Part shown: one piece after another, positions 15,245-23,226 of the stretch | How the letters are laid out: each line of letters opens with the position of its first letter | How positions within the stretch are numbered: position 1 is the stretch's first letter | From: Micromonospora_J zhanjiangensis | Lineage (GTDB): Bacteria > Actinomycetota > Actinomycetes > Mycobacteriales > Micromonosporaceae | Length of the DNA stretch: 64,000 nucleotides | Reading direction: 5' to 3' | Assembly: GCF_042650605.1 (NCBI RefSeq) | Contig: NZ_JBHSBN010000005.1 | Location: 186,001 to 250,000, forward strand | The notes under the pieces: model-generated | Databases searched by the model: none | What the model was told of the DNA's origin: nothing | What the model saw: the letters and a program-made list of their open reading frames with translations, nothing else | Made by a program: the position numbers and the translations under genes

Positions 15245-16681
15245 ATGTCCGTCACTCCCGACCGACCGGCGGAACTGCCCCGCCGTACGCTGCTGGGCCG
15301 GGCCGCCGCGGCCGGTCTGCTGGTCACCCCGGCCGCCGGCCTGCTCAGCGCCTGCGCCACCGGCGGCGACGATGACAAGTCCACCGACCAGGCCGTCGGC
15401 ACCAAGAGCGCGGAGAACCCGCTGGGCGTCAAGGAGGACGCGCCGCTGGAGGTGGTCATCTTCAACGGCGGGTACGGCGAGAAGTACGCCACCGACGTGC
15501 ACGAGCCGCTGTACAAGAAGAAGTTTCCCAAGGCGGAGATCAAGCACCAGTCCTCGCAGGCGATCTCGACCGTGCTGCAGCCCCGGTTCGCCTCCGGCCA
15601 GCCGCCCGAGTTCGTCAACAACTCCGGCGAGAAGTCGATGGACTTCGGCGCGCTGGTGGCCGACGGACAGTTGCAGGACCTGACCGATCTGTGGGACGCC
15701 CCGTCGGTGGACGACCCGTCGAAAAAGGTCCGGGACACCGTGGTCCCGGGCACCGTCGACGTCGGTTCGTTCAACGGCAAGCCGTACGTCCTGTACTACG
15801 TCTCCACCGTCTTCGGTCTGTGGTACTCGGGCAAGCTGTTCAAGGCCAACGGCTGGCAGCCGGCGAAGACCTGGACCGAGTTCACCGCCCTGCTGGACGC
15901 CATGAAGGGCAAGGGCATCACGCCCTTCGGCTACGCCGGCGCCAACGCCGCGTACTACCAGTGGAACGTGATCCTCACCCACGCCGCCAAGATCGGCGGC
16001 GAGGAGGTGCTGAAGAACATCGACAACCTGGAGGACGGCGCCTGGAAGGCCCAGCCGCTGATCCAGGCGGCGACGGCGTGGGCGGAGATCGGCGCGAAGT
16101 ACATGAGCAAGAGCTTCGAGGGGCTCAAGCACACCGACGTGCAGTTGCAGCAGAACCAGGGCAAGGTCGGCTTCTACCCCAGCGGTGACTGGCTGGAGAA
16201 CGAGCAGAAGAAGGACACGCCGCCCGGCTTCGAGTACCAGATGATGCCGATCCCGAGCCTGTCCGCCTCGGACAAGCTGCCCGCCACGGCGGTACGGGCC
16301 ACCGCGGCCGAGGGCTACTTCGTCTCGGCCAAGAGCAAGAACCCGCGCGGCGGCATGGAGTACATGCGACAGATGCTCTCCAAGGCCGGCGCGAAGGGCT
16401 TCACCGAGACGGTCGGCTCGGCGACCACCGTCGTCGGCGGGGCCGGCGACTACGCCTTCCCGCCCGGGGTGAAAAGCTCCCAGGCGGCGCTCGCCGCGGC
16501 CGGCCAGAACGTGGTGAACCTGTTCTTCGACGGGTGGTACAAGGAACTGGACAAGGAGGCCCGTACCGCCACCAACGAGCTGATGTTCGGCCGGATCAAG
16601 GCCGAGGCGTGGGCGGAGCGGATCCAGAAGCAGGCCGACGCGATCAAGAAGGACTCGTCGGTCACCAAGTTCAAGCGCTGA
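15245..16681 (+). CDS. ABC transporter substrate-binding lipoprotein, NgcE-like (copy 2)
   Basis: A 478-aa sugar-binding lipoprotein paralogous to the product of 8277-9692. The signal is PRRTLLGRAAAAGLLVTP with lipobox LLSAC and acylated Cys37; twin arginines at 13-14 suggest Tat export. Shared blocks include EVVIFNGGYGEKYATDVHEP, LWYSGKLFKANGWQPAKTW and GDWLENEQKKDTPPGFEYQM. It differs from copy 1 in most loop regions, so the two probably differ in ligand preference or affinity. GAGGAG ends 6 nt before the ATG. It is 51 nt downstream of the RpiR gene and 13 nt upstream of its permease gene. Confidence 0.87.
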   Translation: MSVTPDRPAELPRRTLLGRAAAAGLLVTPAAGLLSACATGGDDDKSTDQAVGTKSAENPLGVKEDAPLEVVIFNGGYGEKYATDVHEPLYKKKFPKAEIKHQSSQAISTVLQPRFASGQPPEFVNNSGEKSMDFGALVADGQLQDLTDLWDAPSVDDPSKKVRDTVVPGTVDVGSFNGKPYVLYYVSTVFGLWYSGKLFKANGWQPAKTWTEFTALLDAMKGKGITPFGYAGANAAYYQWNVILTHAAKIGGEEVLKNIDNLEDGAWKAQPLIQAATAWAEIGAKYMSKSFEGLKHTDVQLQQNQGKVGFYPSGDWLENEQKKDTPPGFEYQMMPIPSLSASDKLPATAVRATAAEGYFVSAKSKNPRGGMEYMRQMLSKAGAKGFTETVGSATTVVGGAGDYAFPPGVKSSQAALAAAGQNVVNLFFDGWYKELDKEARTATNELMFGRIKAEAWAERIQKQADAIKKDSSVTKFKR

Positions 16682-16694
16682 TCGGAGCGGGGCA

Positions 16695-17606
16695 GTGATC
16701 CGGCTACGCAAGTACCTGTTCGTGATCGGCTTCCTGTTCGTGCCGGTGACGTTGTACGTCGTGTTCGTCATCGCGCCGTACGTGCAGGCCTTCCAGATCT
16801 CGATGACCAGCTGGCGCGGCATCGGCGCGCCGAAGTGGATCGGCTTCGAGAACTACCGGAAGCTGCTGGACGACGGCAGCTTCTGGAAGGCGGTCGAACA
16901 CCACGGCGTACTGCTGGTCGCGCTGCCCCTGATCACGCTCGGCATCGCACTGTTCTTCGCCTTCCTGCTGAACGTGGGCGGGCGGGCCAGCGGGGGAGTG
17001 CGACGGGGTGTCTGGGGGTCGAAGTTCTACCGGGTGGTGTTCTTCTTCCCCCAGGTCCTCGCCGTGGCGATCGTGGCGGTGCTGTTCCAGACCGTCTACC
17101 GCCCCAACGAGTCCGGGCTGATCAACGGCGTACTGATGAAACTCGGCCTGGATCCGGTGCTGTTCCTGATCAAGCCGGGTCTGGCGCTGTGGTCGATCAT
17201 CGGCGTACTGGTCTGGCAGGCGGTCGGCTTCTACGTGGTGCTGTTCTCCGCCGGGATGGCCAACATCCCGGGGGAGATCTACGAGGCGGCCGAGGTGGAC
17301 GGGGCCTCCCGGGTGGTGCTGTTCTTCCGGATCACCCTGCCGCTGCTCTGGGACACTCTCCAGGTGGCCTGGGTGTACCTCGGCATCGCCGCGTTCGACG
17401 CGTTCGCCATCGTCAACGTCCTGTCGGTGGACAGCGGCGGCCCGGACGGCGCGACCACCGTGCTCGCCGTGGAGATCTACCGCAACGCCTTCACCTACCA
17501 GAAGTACGGCTACGCCTCGGCCTTGGGCGTCGCGCTGTTCTTCCTCACCATCACCTTCGCGGCCCTGGCCCTGCGGGTGACCAAGCGGGAAAGCATCGAA
17601 TACTGA
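16695..17606 (+). CDS. sugar ABC transporter permease, NgcF-like (copy 2)
   Basis: A 303-aa MalF-type permease, beginning with GTG. Helix 1 is KYLFVIGFLFVPVTLYVVFV. The ATPase-docking EAA loop reads EIYEAAEVDGASRVVLFFRI, followed by TLPLLWDTLQVAWVYLGIAA. Paralogous to the permease at 9708-10616 along its whole length. The terminal TGA overlaps the next ATG (TGATG at 17604-17608). It forms the channel with the following permease and requires an ATPase encoded outside the window. Confidence 0.88.
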   Translation: MIRLRKYLFVIGFLFVPVTLYVVFVIAPYVQAFQISMTSWRGIGAPKWIGFENYRKLLDDGSFWKAVEHHGVLLVALPLITLGIALFFAFLLNVGGRASGGVRRGVWGSKFYRVVFFFPQVLAVAIVAVLFQTVYRPNESGLINGVLMKLGLDPVLFLIKPGLALWSIIGVLVWQAVGFYVVLFSAGMANIPGEIYEAAEVDGASRVVLFFRITLPLLWDTLQVAWVYLGIAAFDAFAIVNVLSVDSGGPDGATTVLAVEIYRNAFTYQKYGYASALGVALFFLTITFAALALRVTKRESIEY

Positions 17607-18538
17607 TGGACGTGCGGACGACGAACAGGGCCGGGAAAACCGCCGCGCCGGCCGCCGCCGGGCCCGAGCCGACCGGTGGGTCGCGGCCCGCCGCCACCCA
17701 CCGCTCGGAGGTACGCCTGCTGGCCGGCCTCGGCCACGTGTCGCTGGCGGTCTGGGCGCTCATCGTGATCGCGCCGATCCTGTGGACCGTGCTGGCCTCG
17801 TTCAAGAACACCACCGAGATCTTCAGCAGCCCGTGGACCATGCCGGCCGAGTTGCGCTGGGAGAACTGGGGCCGGGCCTGGACCAGGGCGCACATCGGCC
17901 GGTACTTCCTCAACAGCGTCCTGGTGGTCGGCCTCGGCACGGCCGGCACCATGCTGTTCGGCTCGATGGCCGCCTACGTGCTGGCCCGGTACAAGTTCTG
18001 GGGCAACCGGATCATCTACTACCTGTTCGTCTCCGGGCTGGCCTTCCCGGTGTTCCTGGCCCTGGTGCCGCTCTTCTTCGTGGTCAAGAACCTGGGCCTG
18101 CTGGACACGCACACCGGCCTGGTGCTGGTCTACATCGCGTACTCGCTGCCGTTCACGGTGTTCTTCCTGGCGGCGTTCTTCAAGACCCTGCCGACCTCGG
18201 TGGCCGAGGCGGGGATGATCGACGGATGCTCGCACACCCGGCTGTTCTTCCAGGTGATGATGCCGATGGCCAAGCCGGGCCTGATCAGCATCGCGATCTT
18301 CAACATCATCGGCCAGTGGGCGCAGTACCAGTTGCCGCTGGTGCTGCTCTCCAGCGGCGCGAAGGACAAGTGGGTGCTCACCCAGGGCATCGCCGACATC
18401 TCCGTCAGCGCCGGCTACGAGGCCGACTGGTCCGGCCTGTTCGCCGCCCTGACCATCGCCATCCTGCCGATGATCGTCGTCTACGCCATCTTCCAGCGTC
18501 AGATCCAGTCCGGGCTGACCTCCGGCGCGGTGAAGTGA
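17606..18538 (+). CDS. sugar ABC transporter permease, NgcG-like (copy 2)
   Basis: A 310-aa MalG-type permease. ATG 17606 overlaps the previous stop codon. It has a longer cytoplasmic N-terminal tail than copy 1 (about 45 residues, rich in Ala, Pro and Thr) before helix 1 at GHVSLAVWALIVIAPILWTV. The EAA loop is TSVAEAGMIDGCSHTRLFFQ, followed by VMMPMAKPGLISIAIFNIIG. The C-terminus QRQIQSGLTSGAVK matches copy 1 closely. It is the last gene of importer 2; the next gene, a methyltransferase, starts 39 nt downstream on the same strand and could be read through. Confidence 0.88.
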   Translation: MDVRTTNRAGKTAAPAAAGPEPTGGSRPAATHRSEVRLLAGLGHVSLAVWALIVIAPILWTVLASFKNTTEIFSSPWTMPAELRWENWGRAWTRAHIGRYFLNSVLVVGLGTAGTMLFGSMAAYVLARYKFWGNRIIYYLFVSGLAFPVFLALVPLFFVVKNLGLLDTHTGLVLVYIAYSLPFTVFFLAAFFKTLPTSVAEAGMIDGCSHTRLFFQVMMPMAKPGLISIAIFNIIGQWAQYQLPLVLLSSGAKDKWVLTQGIADISVSAGYEADWSGLFAALTIAILPMIVVYAIFQRQIQSGLTSGAVK

Positions 18539-18577
18539 CGCCCGTTCGTTGTCGGGGGCACTGGTTAGCCTGACGCC

Positions 18578-19594
18578 ATGACGGCGAACGAGACCGAGGC
18601 ATCGGCCTGGCAGCGGCTGCTCCCGATCACGGACCTGGTGACCCCGATGGCGGTCCGGGTGGCCGCCACCCTGCGGCTGCCCGACCTGATCGCCGAGGGC
18701 GTCGAGCACGTCGACGAGCTGGCCGAACGGACCGGCACCGACGCCGACGCGCTCGGCCGGGTGCTGCGTCACCTCACCTGCCACGGGGTGTTCACCGAGC
18801 CGTCGCCGGGTCGGTTCACCACCACCGAGACGGCCGACCTGCTCCGGTCGGACCACCCGGCCGGCATGCGGGCGGCGTTCGACCTGGACGGGTTCGGCGG
18901 CCGGATGGACCTGGTGTTCACCGAGCTGATGCACACCGTCCGCACCGGCCGACCCGCCTGGGAAAAGGCTTTCGGCGCACCCTACTGGGACTATCTCAGC
19001 GCCAACCCGGCCCTGGCCGCCTCGTTCGACGCGATGATGGCGGGCTCCTCGCGGACCGCGGCCGCCGCCGCGTACGACTGGTCGGGGGTGCGTCACGTCC
19101 TCGACGTCGGCGGCGGGACCGGCGCGCTGCTGGCCGAGGTGCTGCGGGCCGATCCCGAGATCCGGGCCACCCTGGTCGACCTGCCCGACACCGTGGCCCG
19201 GGGCCGGGAGTTCCTGGCCGAGCGCGGGCTGGCCGGGCGGTGCGAGTTCGCCGGGCAGAGCTTCTTCGACCCGCTGCCCCCGGGTGGTGACGTCTACCTG
19301 CTCAGCGCCGTGATCCACGACTGGGACGACGAGTCGGCCGTCGCGATCCTGCGCCGCTGCGCGGAGGCCGCCGGCGACACCGGCCGGGTGGTCGTCGTCG
19401 AGTCACACGGCACCGCTGGCGACGACCCGGCCATGTTCGCCGAGATGAGCCTGCGGATGCTGGTCATCGCCGGCGGGCGGGAGCGCACCGTCGAGGACTA
19501 CCGGGCGCTCGTGGCGGCTGCCGGGCTGACCACCACCGACGTCCGCACGACCGCGTCCGGCCTCGTCATCCTCGACTGCCGCCCCGCCGTCTAG
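18578..19594 (+). CDS. SAM-dependent O-methyltransferase (Methyltransf_2 type)
   Basis: A 338-aa class I methyltransferase of the plant-COMT/acetylserotonin type, used in actinomycetes for tailoring hydroxylated small molecules. The N-terminal winged-helix dimerisation region (residues 1-100) includes LITDLVTPMAVRVAATLRLP and a helix-turn-helix-like VLRHLTCHGVFTEPSPGRFT. The Rossmann domain has the SAM loop HVLDVGGGTGALLAEVLRAD near residue 170, then FDPLPPGGDVYLLSAVIHDW with the catalytic-type His/Asp pair, and MFAEMSLRMLVIAGGRERT. No biosynthetic partner genes adjoin it, so the substrate is unknown. It probably marks the start of the accessory stretch. Confidence 0.88.
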   Translation: MTANETEASAWQRLLPITDLVTPMAVRVAATLRLPDLIAEGVEHVDELAERTGTDADALGRVLRHLTCHGVFTEPSPGRFTTTETADLLRSDHPAGMRAAFDLDGFGGRMDLVFTELMHTVRTGRPAWEKAFGAPYWDYLSANPALAASFDAMMAGSSRTAAAAAYDWSGVRHVLDVGGGTGALLAEVLRADPEIRATLVDLPDTVARGREFLAERGLAGRCEFAGQSFFDPLPPGGDVYLLSAVIHDWDDESAVAILRRCAEAAGDTGRVVVVESHGTAGDDPAMFAEMSLRMLVIAGGRERTVEDYRALVAAAGLTTTDVRTTASGLVILDCRPAV

Positions 19595-19705
19595 GAGGAT
19601 TCGGCTCGGTCTGGAAATCCCGCCCGCTCACACGGCGAGTGCGGTGCCTCGAACCAGTCCCCGAACGCGTAGTCTGTTCGAGGTCAGCGGTGACGCAGCG
19701 TCAGG

Positions 19706-20614
19706 GTGGTGATGATGGTGAGTGACGATTCGCCCATTGTCGACCTGACGCTTCGGGCGGTCGGACCGGCCACCGAGGGCGGCCGCCTTCCACTCGCGGA
19801 GTTGTCCCGCCTGACCAGTGGGCTGCAGGCAGCCCTGGAACTGCTGGCCCTGGGGATTGCCGGCAAGGCCGCCGGTCCTGGAAGGAGACCCCGCGAGATA
19901 GTCGACGCGGTACGGCTCGACTTCGTGGGCTTCCGGGCCGGCTCGGCTGTGCTGGACATCGCTCGGACCGGACAGTTGTCTCTCGACGAAGGGCTGTTGG
20001 ACCAGGCGCTGACGGCTCTCGAGGAGGGCACGAACAGCCTTCGGGAACGACCGGACGTCCTCCCGCCCTACTTCGGTCCCCAGGTGCTCAACCAACTCAG
20101 AAGCCTGACCGGAGGCATAAGTGCCAGGAATGTCACCCGGGTGGAACTCTGGCAGAAGGATCGGGCGAGGTTCGTGATCGATGAGGCGCTGCAGCGGGCG
20201 GTCCGCCGAACGTCGTTCGAAAAAATCGCCCAGGAATCGACCGTGGTCGGACGGCTCCACATGGGTGATTTTTCGCCTGCGACCCTGCGCTGCCGCATCG
20301 ATACGTACGCCGGCAGCATTCTGTGCGACTTCGACTCCGATCTGCGGGATGCGGTGCTTGACGCGATGGACGAGGTGGTGATGGCGGAGGGCGTCGCCGA
20401 GCTTGAGCCAAACGGCGCGACCATCCATATCCTGCACCTCTCCAGCCTTCGAAGAATCGACAGCGTGACGCCGAAGAGCTTGGCTGACCTGGCCCGGGCG
20501 CAGGGTGTGGGACCAGTTCGTTCGATCGACGAGCTGCGGGGCCTGCCGGTAGGTGAGATGGACGATTTCCTGGCGGCACTGCGTTCGGCCAGGGGTGAGG
20601 ACGAAGACGCGTGA
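19706..20614 (+). CDS. unknown protein coupled to a PIN-domain gene (candidate antitoxin)
   Basis: A 302-aa soluble protein that I cannot assign to a family. Blocks include LPLAELSRLTSGLQAALELL, DAVRLDFVGFRAGSAVLDIA, RLHMGDFSPATLRCRIDTYA and a C-terminal SLADLARAQGVGPVRSIDEL. The tail (VGEMDDFLAALRSARGEDED) resembles the acidic ends of antitoxins that insert into VapC-type toxins. The stop overlaps the GTG of the PIN gene in GTGA (20611-20614), the coupling seen in toxin-antitoxin operons. If it is an antitoxin it is unusually large (VapB proteins are normally 60-100 aa). Its AT content is higher than in the flanking metabolic genes, consistent with acquisition. ATG at 19706 and further ATGs at 19712 and 19715 are all possible starts. 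Confidence 0.55.
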   Translation: MVMMVSDDSPIVDLTLRAVGPATEGGRLPLAELSRLTSGLQAALELLALGIAGKAAGPGRRPREIVDAVRLDFVGFRAGSAVLDIARTGQLSLDEGLLDQALTALEEGTNSLRERPDVLPPYFGPQVLNQLRSLTGGISARNVTRVELWQKDRARFVIDEALQRAVRRTSFEKIAQESTVVGRLHMGDFSPATLRCRIDTYAGSILCDFDSDLRDAVLDAMDEVVMAEGVAELEPNGATIHILHLSSLRRIDSVTPKSLADLARAQGVGPVRSIDELRGLPVGEMDDFLAALRSARGEDEDA

Positions 20615-21020
20615 AGCGGATTCTTGTCGACACCGATGCTTTTTTGTCGTGTGGCAAGGAACGGATGACCACATCGCGCAGCAACCGGTGGGTGCGATCC
20701 CCGTCCTCAGCTTCGCGACGGTCGCCGAGCTGCACTATGGTGCCGCAAAGGCGCGGTGGGGCGACCGCCGCGTCTTGGCCTTGGAGGAGGCCGTGCGGCG
20801 TTATGTGATAGCTCCCTACGATCAGGATTTGGCCCGGCTGTGGGGCCGGCTCAAGGCGCAGGCCCAGTCCGCCGGTCACGCCTTGGGCCAAGTGGCGCAG
20901 ACCAACGACCTGTGGATCTGCGCCACCGCCATCTACCACGACGCGCCGCTGTTGACGTTGAACCGTCGGCACTTCGAGGGCTTTCCTGGCCTTGCCATCA
21001 TCGACTGTCGATCCGCCTGA
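20611..21020 (+). pseudogene. PIN-domain (VapC-like) ribonuclease split by a -1 frame change
   Basis: The N-terminus MKRILVDTDAF is read from GTG 20611. The rest, from WQGTDDHIAQQPVGAIPVLS, lies in the -1 frame and runs to the stop at 21018-21020. Joined, it is about 136 residues with all PIN acidic positions: Asp in VDTD, Glu in TVAELHYGAA, Asp in TNDLWICATAIYH, plus Asp in the C-terminal LAIIDCRSA. The junction lies on six Ts followed by G (20640-20646: T TTT TTG), which in the zero frame has the form of a -1 slippery heptamer. Options are a one-base deletion (inactive toxin), a sequencing error, or programmed frameshifting. It is coupled by a 4-nt overlap to the upstream 302-aa gene. Confidence 0.75.
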
Positions 21021-21062
21021 TTCGCCGATTCACCGGGTCCCCCGCGACGCAGAAGTAAGCGT

Positions 21063-21377
21063 GTCGTGCTCGCCGCACTCCCGAAGGCGGCCCGGCAGTA
21101 CCTGGAGGCTCTGATGACCAGCGCGACCTACGAATACCAGAGCGACTTTGCCCGCCGCTACTTCCACCAGGGCAAGACCGAAGGCAAGGCGGAAGGCAAA
21201 GCGGAGGGCAAAGCGGAAGGGGAGGCCGCCGCGCTGCTGACGGTGCTCGCGACCCGGGGCATCGCGGTGCCCGACCCGGCGCGAAAGCGGATCACCGAGT
21301 GCACCGACCCCGAGCAACTCGAGACCTGGATCCGGCGCGCCATCACCGCCGGCTCCATCGACGAGATCTTGGAATAA
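21063..21377 (+). pseudogene. C-terminal remnant of an Rpn-type PD-(D/E)XK nuclease/transposase-like protein
   Basis: About 104 residues: VVLAALPKAARQYLEALMTS, YEYQSDFARRYFHQGK, a (K-[TA]-E-G)-type stretch of charged tetrapeptides, and TDPEQLETWIRRAITAGSID. This matches the C-terminal portion of large actinobacterial Rpn family proteins, in which an N-terminal nuclease domain of roughly 180 residues precedes a KAEG-rich segment. That nuclease domain is missing: only 45 nt separate this frame from the PIN gene. The DNA of the KAEG part is an imperfect 12-bp tandem repeat (21183-21230). An internal GTG at 21066 could start a 103-aa peptide, but nuclease activity is not expected. Confidence 0.65.
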
Positions 21378-21449
21378 GGGACGACGCCGGGCCAGGGCGT
21401 GCCCGCGGGGTGACGCCGGAGCGGCCTGACCGAAGCTGAGAACCTGTCG

Positions 21450-23156
21450 GTGTCGGCGGGCAGAATCGTCGGCGTGCTGGTGGCGGTGCGGGCGGAAGAG
21501 GGCGGCGGGGGCGAGTTGCGGCCCCTGCGGCCCGGCGGCGCGCCGGCCGGCCCGGCCGAACGGGTCACCGACCTGGTCGCCGCCGTCCGGGACCGGGAGA
21601 TCGCGGACCGCCCCCGCTGGCTGTGGGCCTCGACCGCAGAGATCTACCCCGCGCTGCACCGGGCCGGGGTCCGGATCGACCGCTGCCACGACGTCGAGAT
21701 GACCGAGGGACTGCTGCTGGCCCACGCCGGCCGATGGGGCGAACCGCGGGCGCTCGCGGCAGCCTGGGGCCGGCTCACCGGCGGCCCGGTCCCACCCGAT
21801 CCGCCGGCCCGGACCGCCGCACCGCCCGGTCACCGGCAGGACACGCTGTTCGACATGTCCCCGCCCGCCCCGGACCTCGGCCTGACCGAACTGGCCCGGG
21901 TGTACGCCGACCAGCAGCGCCGGATCGAGGCCATCGACCGCCGGTTCCGGCTGCTGGTGGCGGCCGAGTCGGCCGGCGCGCTGATCGCCGTGGAGCTGGG
22001 CGCGGTCGGTCTGCCCTGGCGGGCCGACGTCCACCGGGCACTGCTGGTGGAGTTGCTCGGCGAGCCGTCCCCGGTGGGCGGGCCGCCGCGCCGGTTGGGT
22101 GAGCTGTCCGCCCGGATCGCCGAGGCCTTCGGCGTACGGCAGGTGCACGCCGACTCCCCGGCCGAGGTGCTGCGGGCCTTCGCCAAGGTCGGGGTGGACC
22201 TGCCCAACACCCGGGCCTGGGTGCTGCGCGGGGTGGACCACCCGGCCGCGCCGCTGCTGTTGGAGTACAAGGAGCTCTACCGGATCTGGACCGCGCACGG
22301 CTGGAACTGGCTGGACGCCTGGGTCCACGACGGGCGGTTCCGCCCGGAGTACGTCCCGTCCGGCGTGGTCTCCGGCCGGTGGGCCACCCGGGGCGGGGGA
22401 GCGTTGCAGATCCCCAAGGTGATCCGCCGCGCCGCCGTGGCCGACCCGGGCTGGCGGCTGGTGGTGGCCGACGCCGGTCAGTTGGAACCCCGGGTGCTGG
22501 CCGCGATGTCGGGCGACGCCCGGTTCGCCGCCGCCGGCGCCGCCGGTGACCTCTACGCGGCCCTGGCCGCCGACTCCTTCGCCGGAGACCGGGCCAAGGC
22601 CAAGGTGGCCCTGCTCGGCGCCATGTACGGCCAGACCGGGGGCTCGGCGATCCCGGCCCTCGCCGTCCTGCGCCGCAGCTATCCGACCGCCTTCGAGTAC
22701 GTGGAGGCGGCTGCCCGTACCGGGGAGGCGGGTGGCCTGGTGCGGTCCTGGCTGGGCCGGACGAGCCCGGCCGGCTCGGTCGGCCTGCGCGACCCGGACG
22801 GCGAACCGGCCGAGGTGGAGGCGGCCGGCGACGGTGACCCGTTCGGACCGCGGGCCCGGGCGGCGGCCCGGGCCCGCGGCCGGTTCACCCGCAACTTCGT
22901 CATCCAGGCGACCGCCGCCGAGTGGGCGGCGACGCTGCTCGCGGTGCTCCGCGGCGGCCTCGCCGGGACCCCCGCCGAGTTGGTCTTCTTCCAGCACGAC
23001 GAGGTGCTGGTGCACTGCCCGGCGGAGCAGGCCGACGCGGTGACCGAGGCGGTGGTGGCGGCCGGGGCGACGGCGACCCGACTGCTCTTCGGCGATACGC
23101 CGGTACGCTTCCCGCTCGATATCGCCGCCGTCGAGTGCTACGCCGACGCGAAGTGA
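21450..23156 (+). CDS. family A DNA polymerase-like protein (bifunctional 3'-5' exonuclease/polymerase type)
   Basis: A 568-aa actinobacterial Pol I-like protein without a 5'-nuclease domain. Residues 1-150 form a reduced exonuclease-like region. The palm/fingers follow: a PSGVVSGRWATRGGGALQIP region (residue ~305; family TGRxSS..PNLQNIP), motif A VVADAGQLEPRVLAAMSGD near 338 (replacing DYSQIELR, so Asp is kept), motif B RAKAKVALLGAMYGQTGG near 381 with the fingers Arg, Lys and Tyr-Gly, and motif C FFQHDEVLVHCP near 513 with the catalytic Asp-Glu. All catalytic residues are therefore present. It is separate from the housekeeping polA. A repair or translesion role is inferred. GTG 21450 starts the frame without a clear Shine-Dalgarno; an in-frame GTG (VLVAVRAEEG) lies nine codons later. 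Confidence 0.85.
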   Translation: MSAGRIVGVLVAVRAEEGGGGELRPLRPGGAPAGPAERVTDLVAAVRDREIADRPRWLWASTAEIYPALHRAGVRIDRCHDVEMTEGLLLAHAGRWGEPRALAAAWGRLTGGPVPPDPPARTAAPPGHRQDTLFDMSPPAPDLGLTELARVYADQQRRIEAIDRRFRLLVAAESAGALIAVELGAVGLPWRADVHRALLVELLGEPSPVGGPPRRLGELSARIAEAFGVRQVHADSPAEVLRAFAKVGVDLPNTRAWVLRGVDHPAAPLLLEYKELYRIWTAHGWNWLDAWVHDGRFRPEYVPSGVVSGRWATRGGGALQIPKVIRRAAVADPGWRLVVADAGQLEPRVLAAMSGDARFAAAGAAGDLYAALAADSFAGDRAKAKVALLGAMYGQTGGSAIPALAVLRRSYPTAFEYVEAAARTGEAGGLVRSWLGRTSPAGSVGLRDPDGEPAEVEAAGDGDPFGPRARAAARARGRFTRNFVIQATAAEWAATLLAVLRGGLAGTPAELVFFQHDEVLVHCPAEQADAVTEAVVAAGATATRLLFGDTPVRFPLDIAAVECYADAK

Positions 23157-23226
23157 CACGAGCCAAAGTGCACGGATCGTCGAACCTCGGATGCTGGGCG
23201 CGGGCTCGCCCGCCCCGGTGACCGCA

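Noticed and set aside
21183..21230. KAEG repeat as an independent minisatellite or coiled-coil gene
   Set aside because: The tetrapeptide run is a normal part of Rpn-type proteins, so it supports the remnant call rather than a separate feature.
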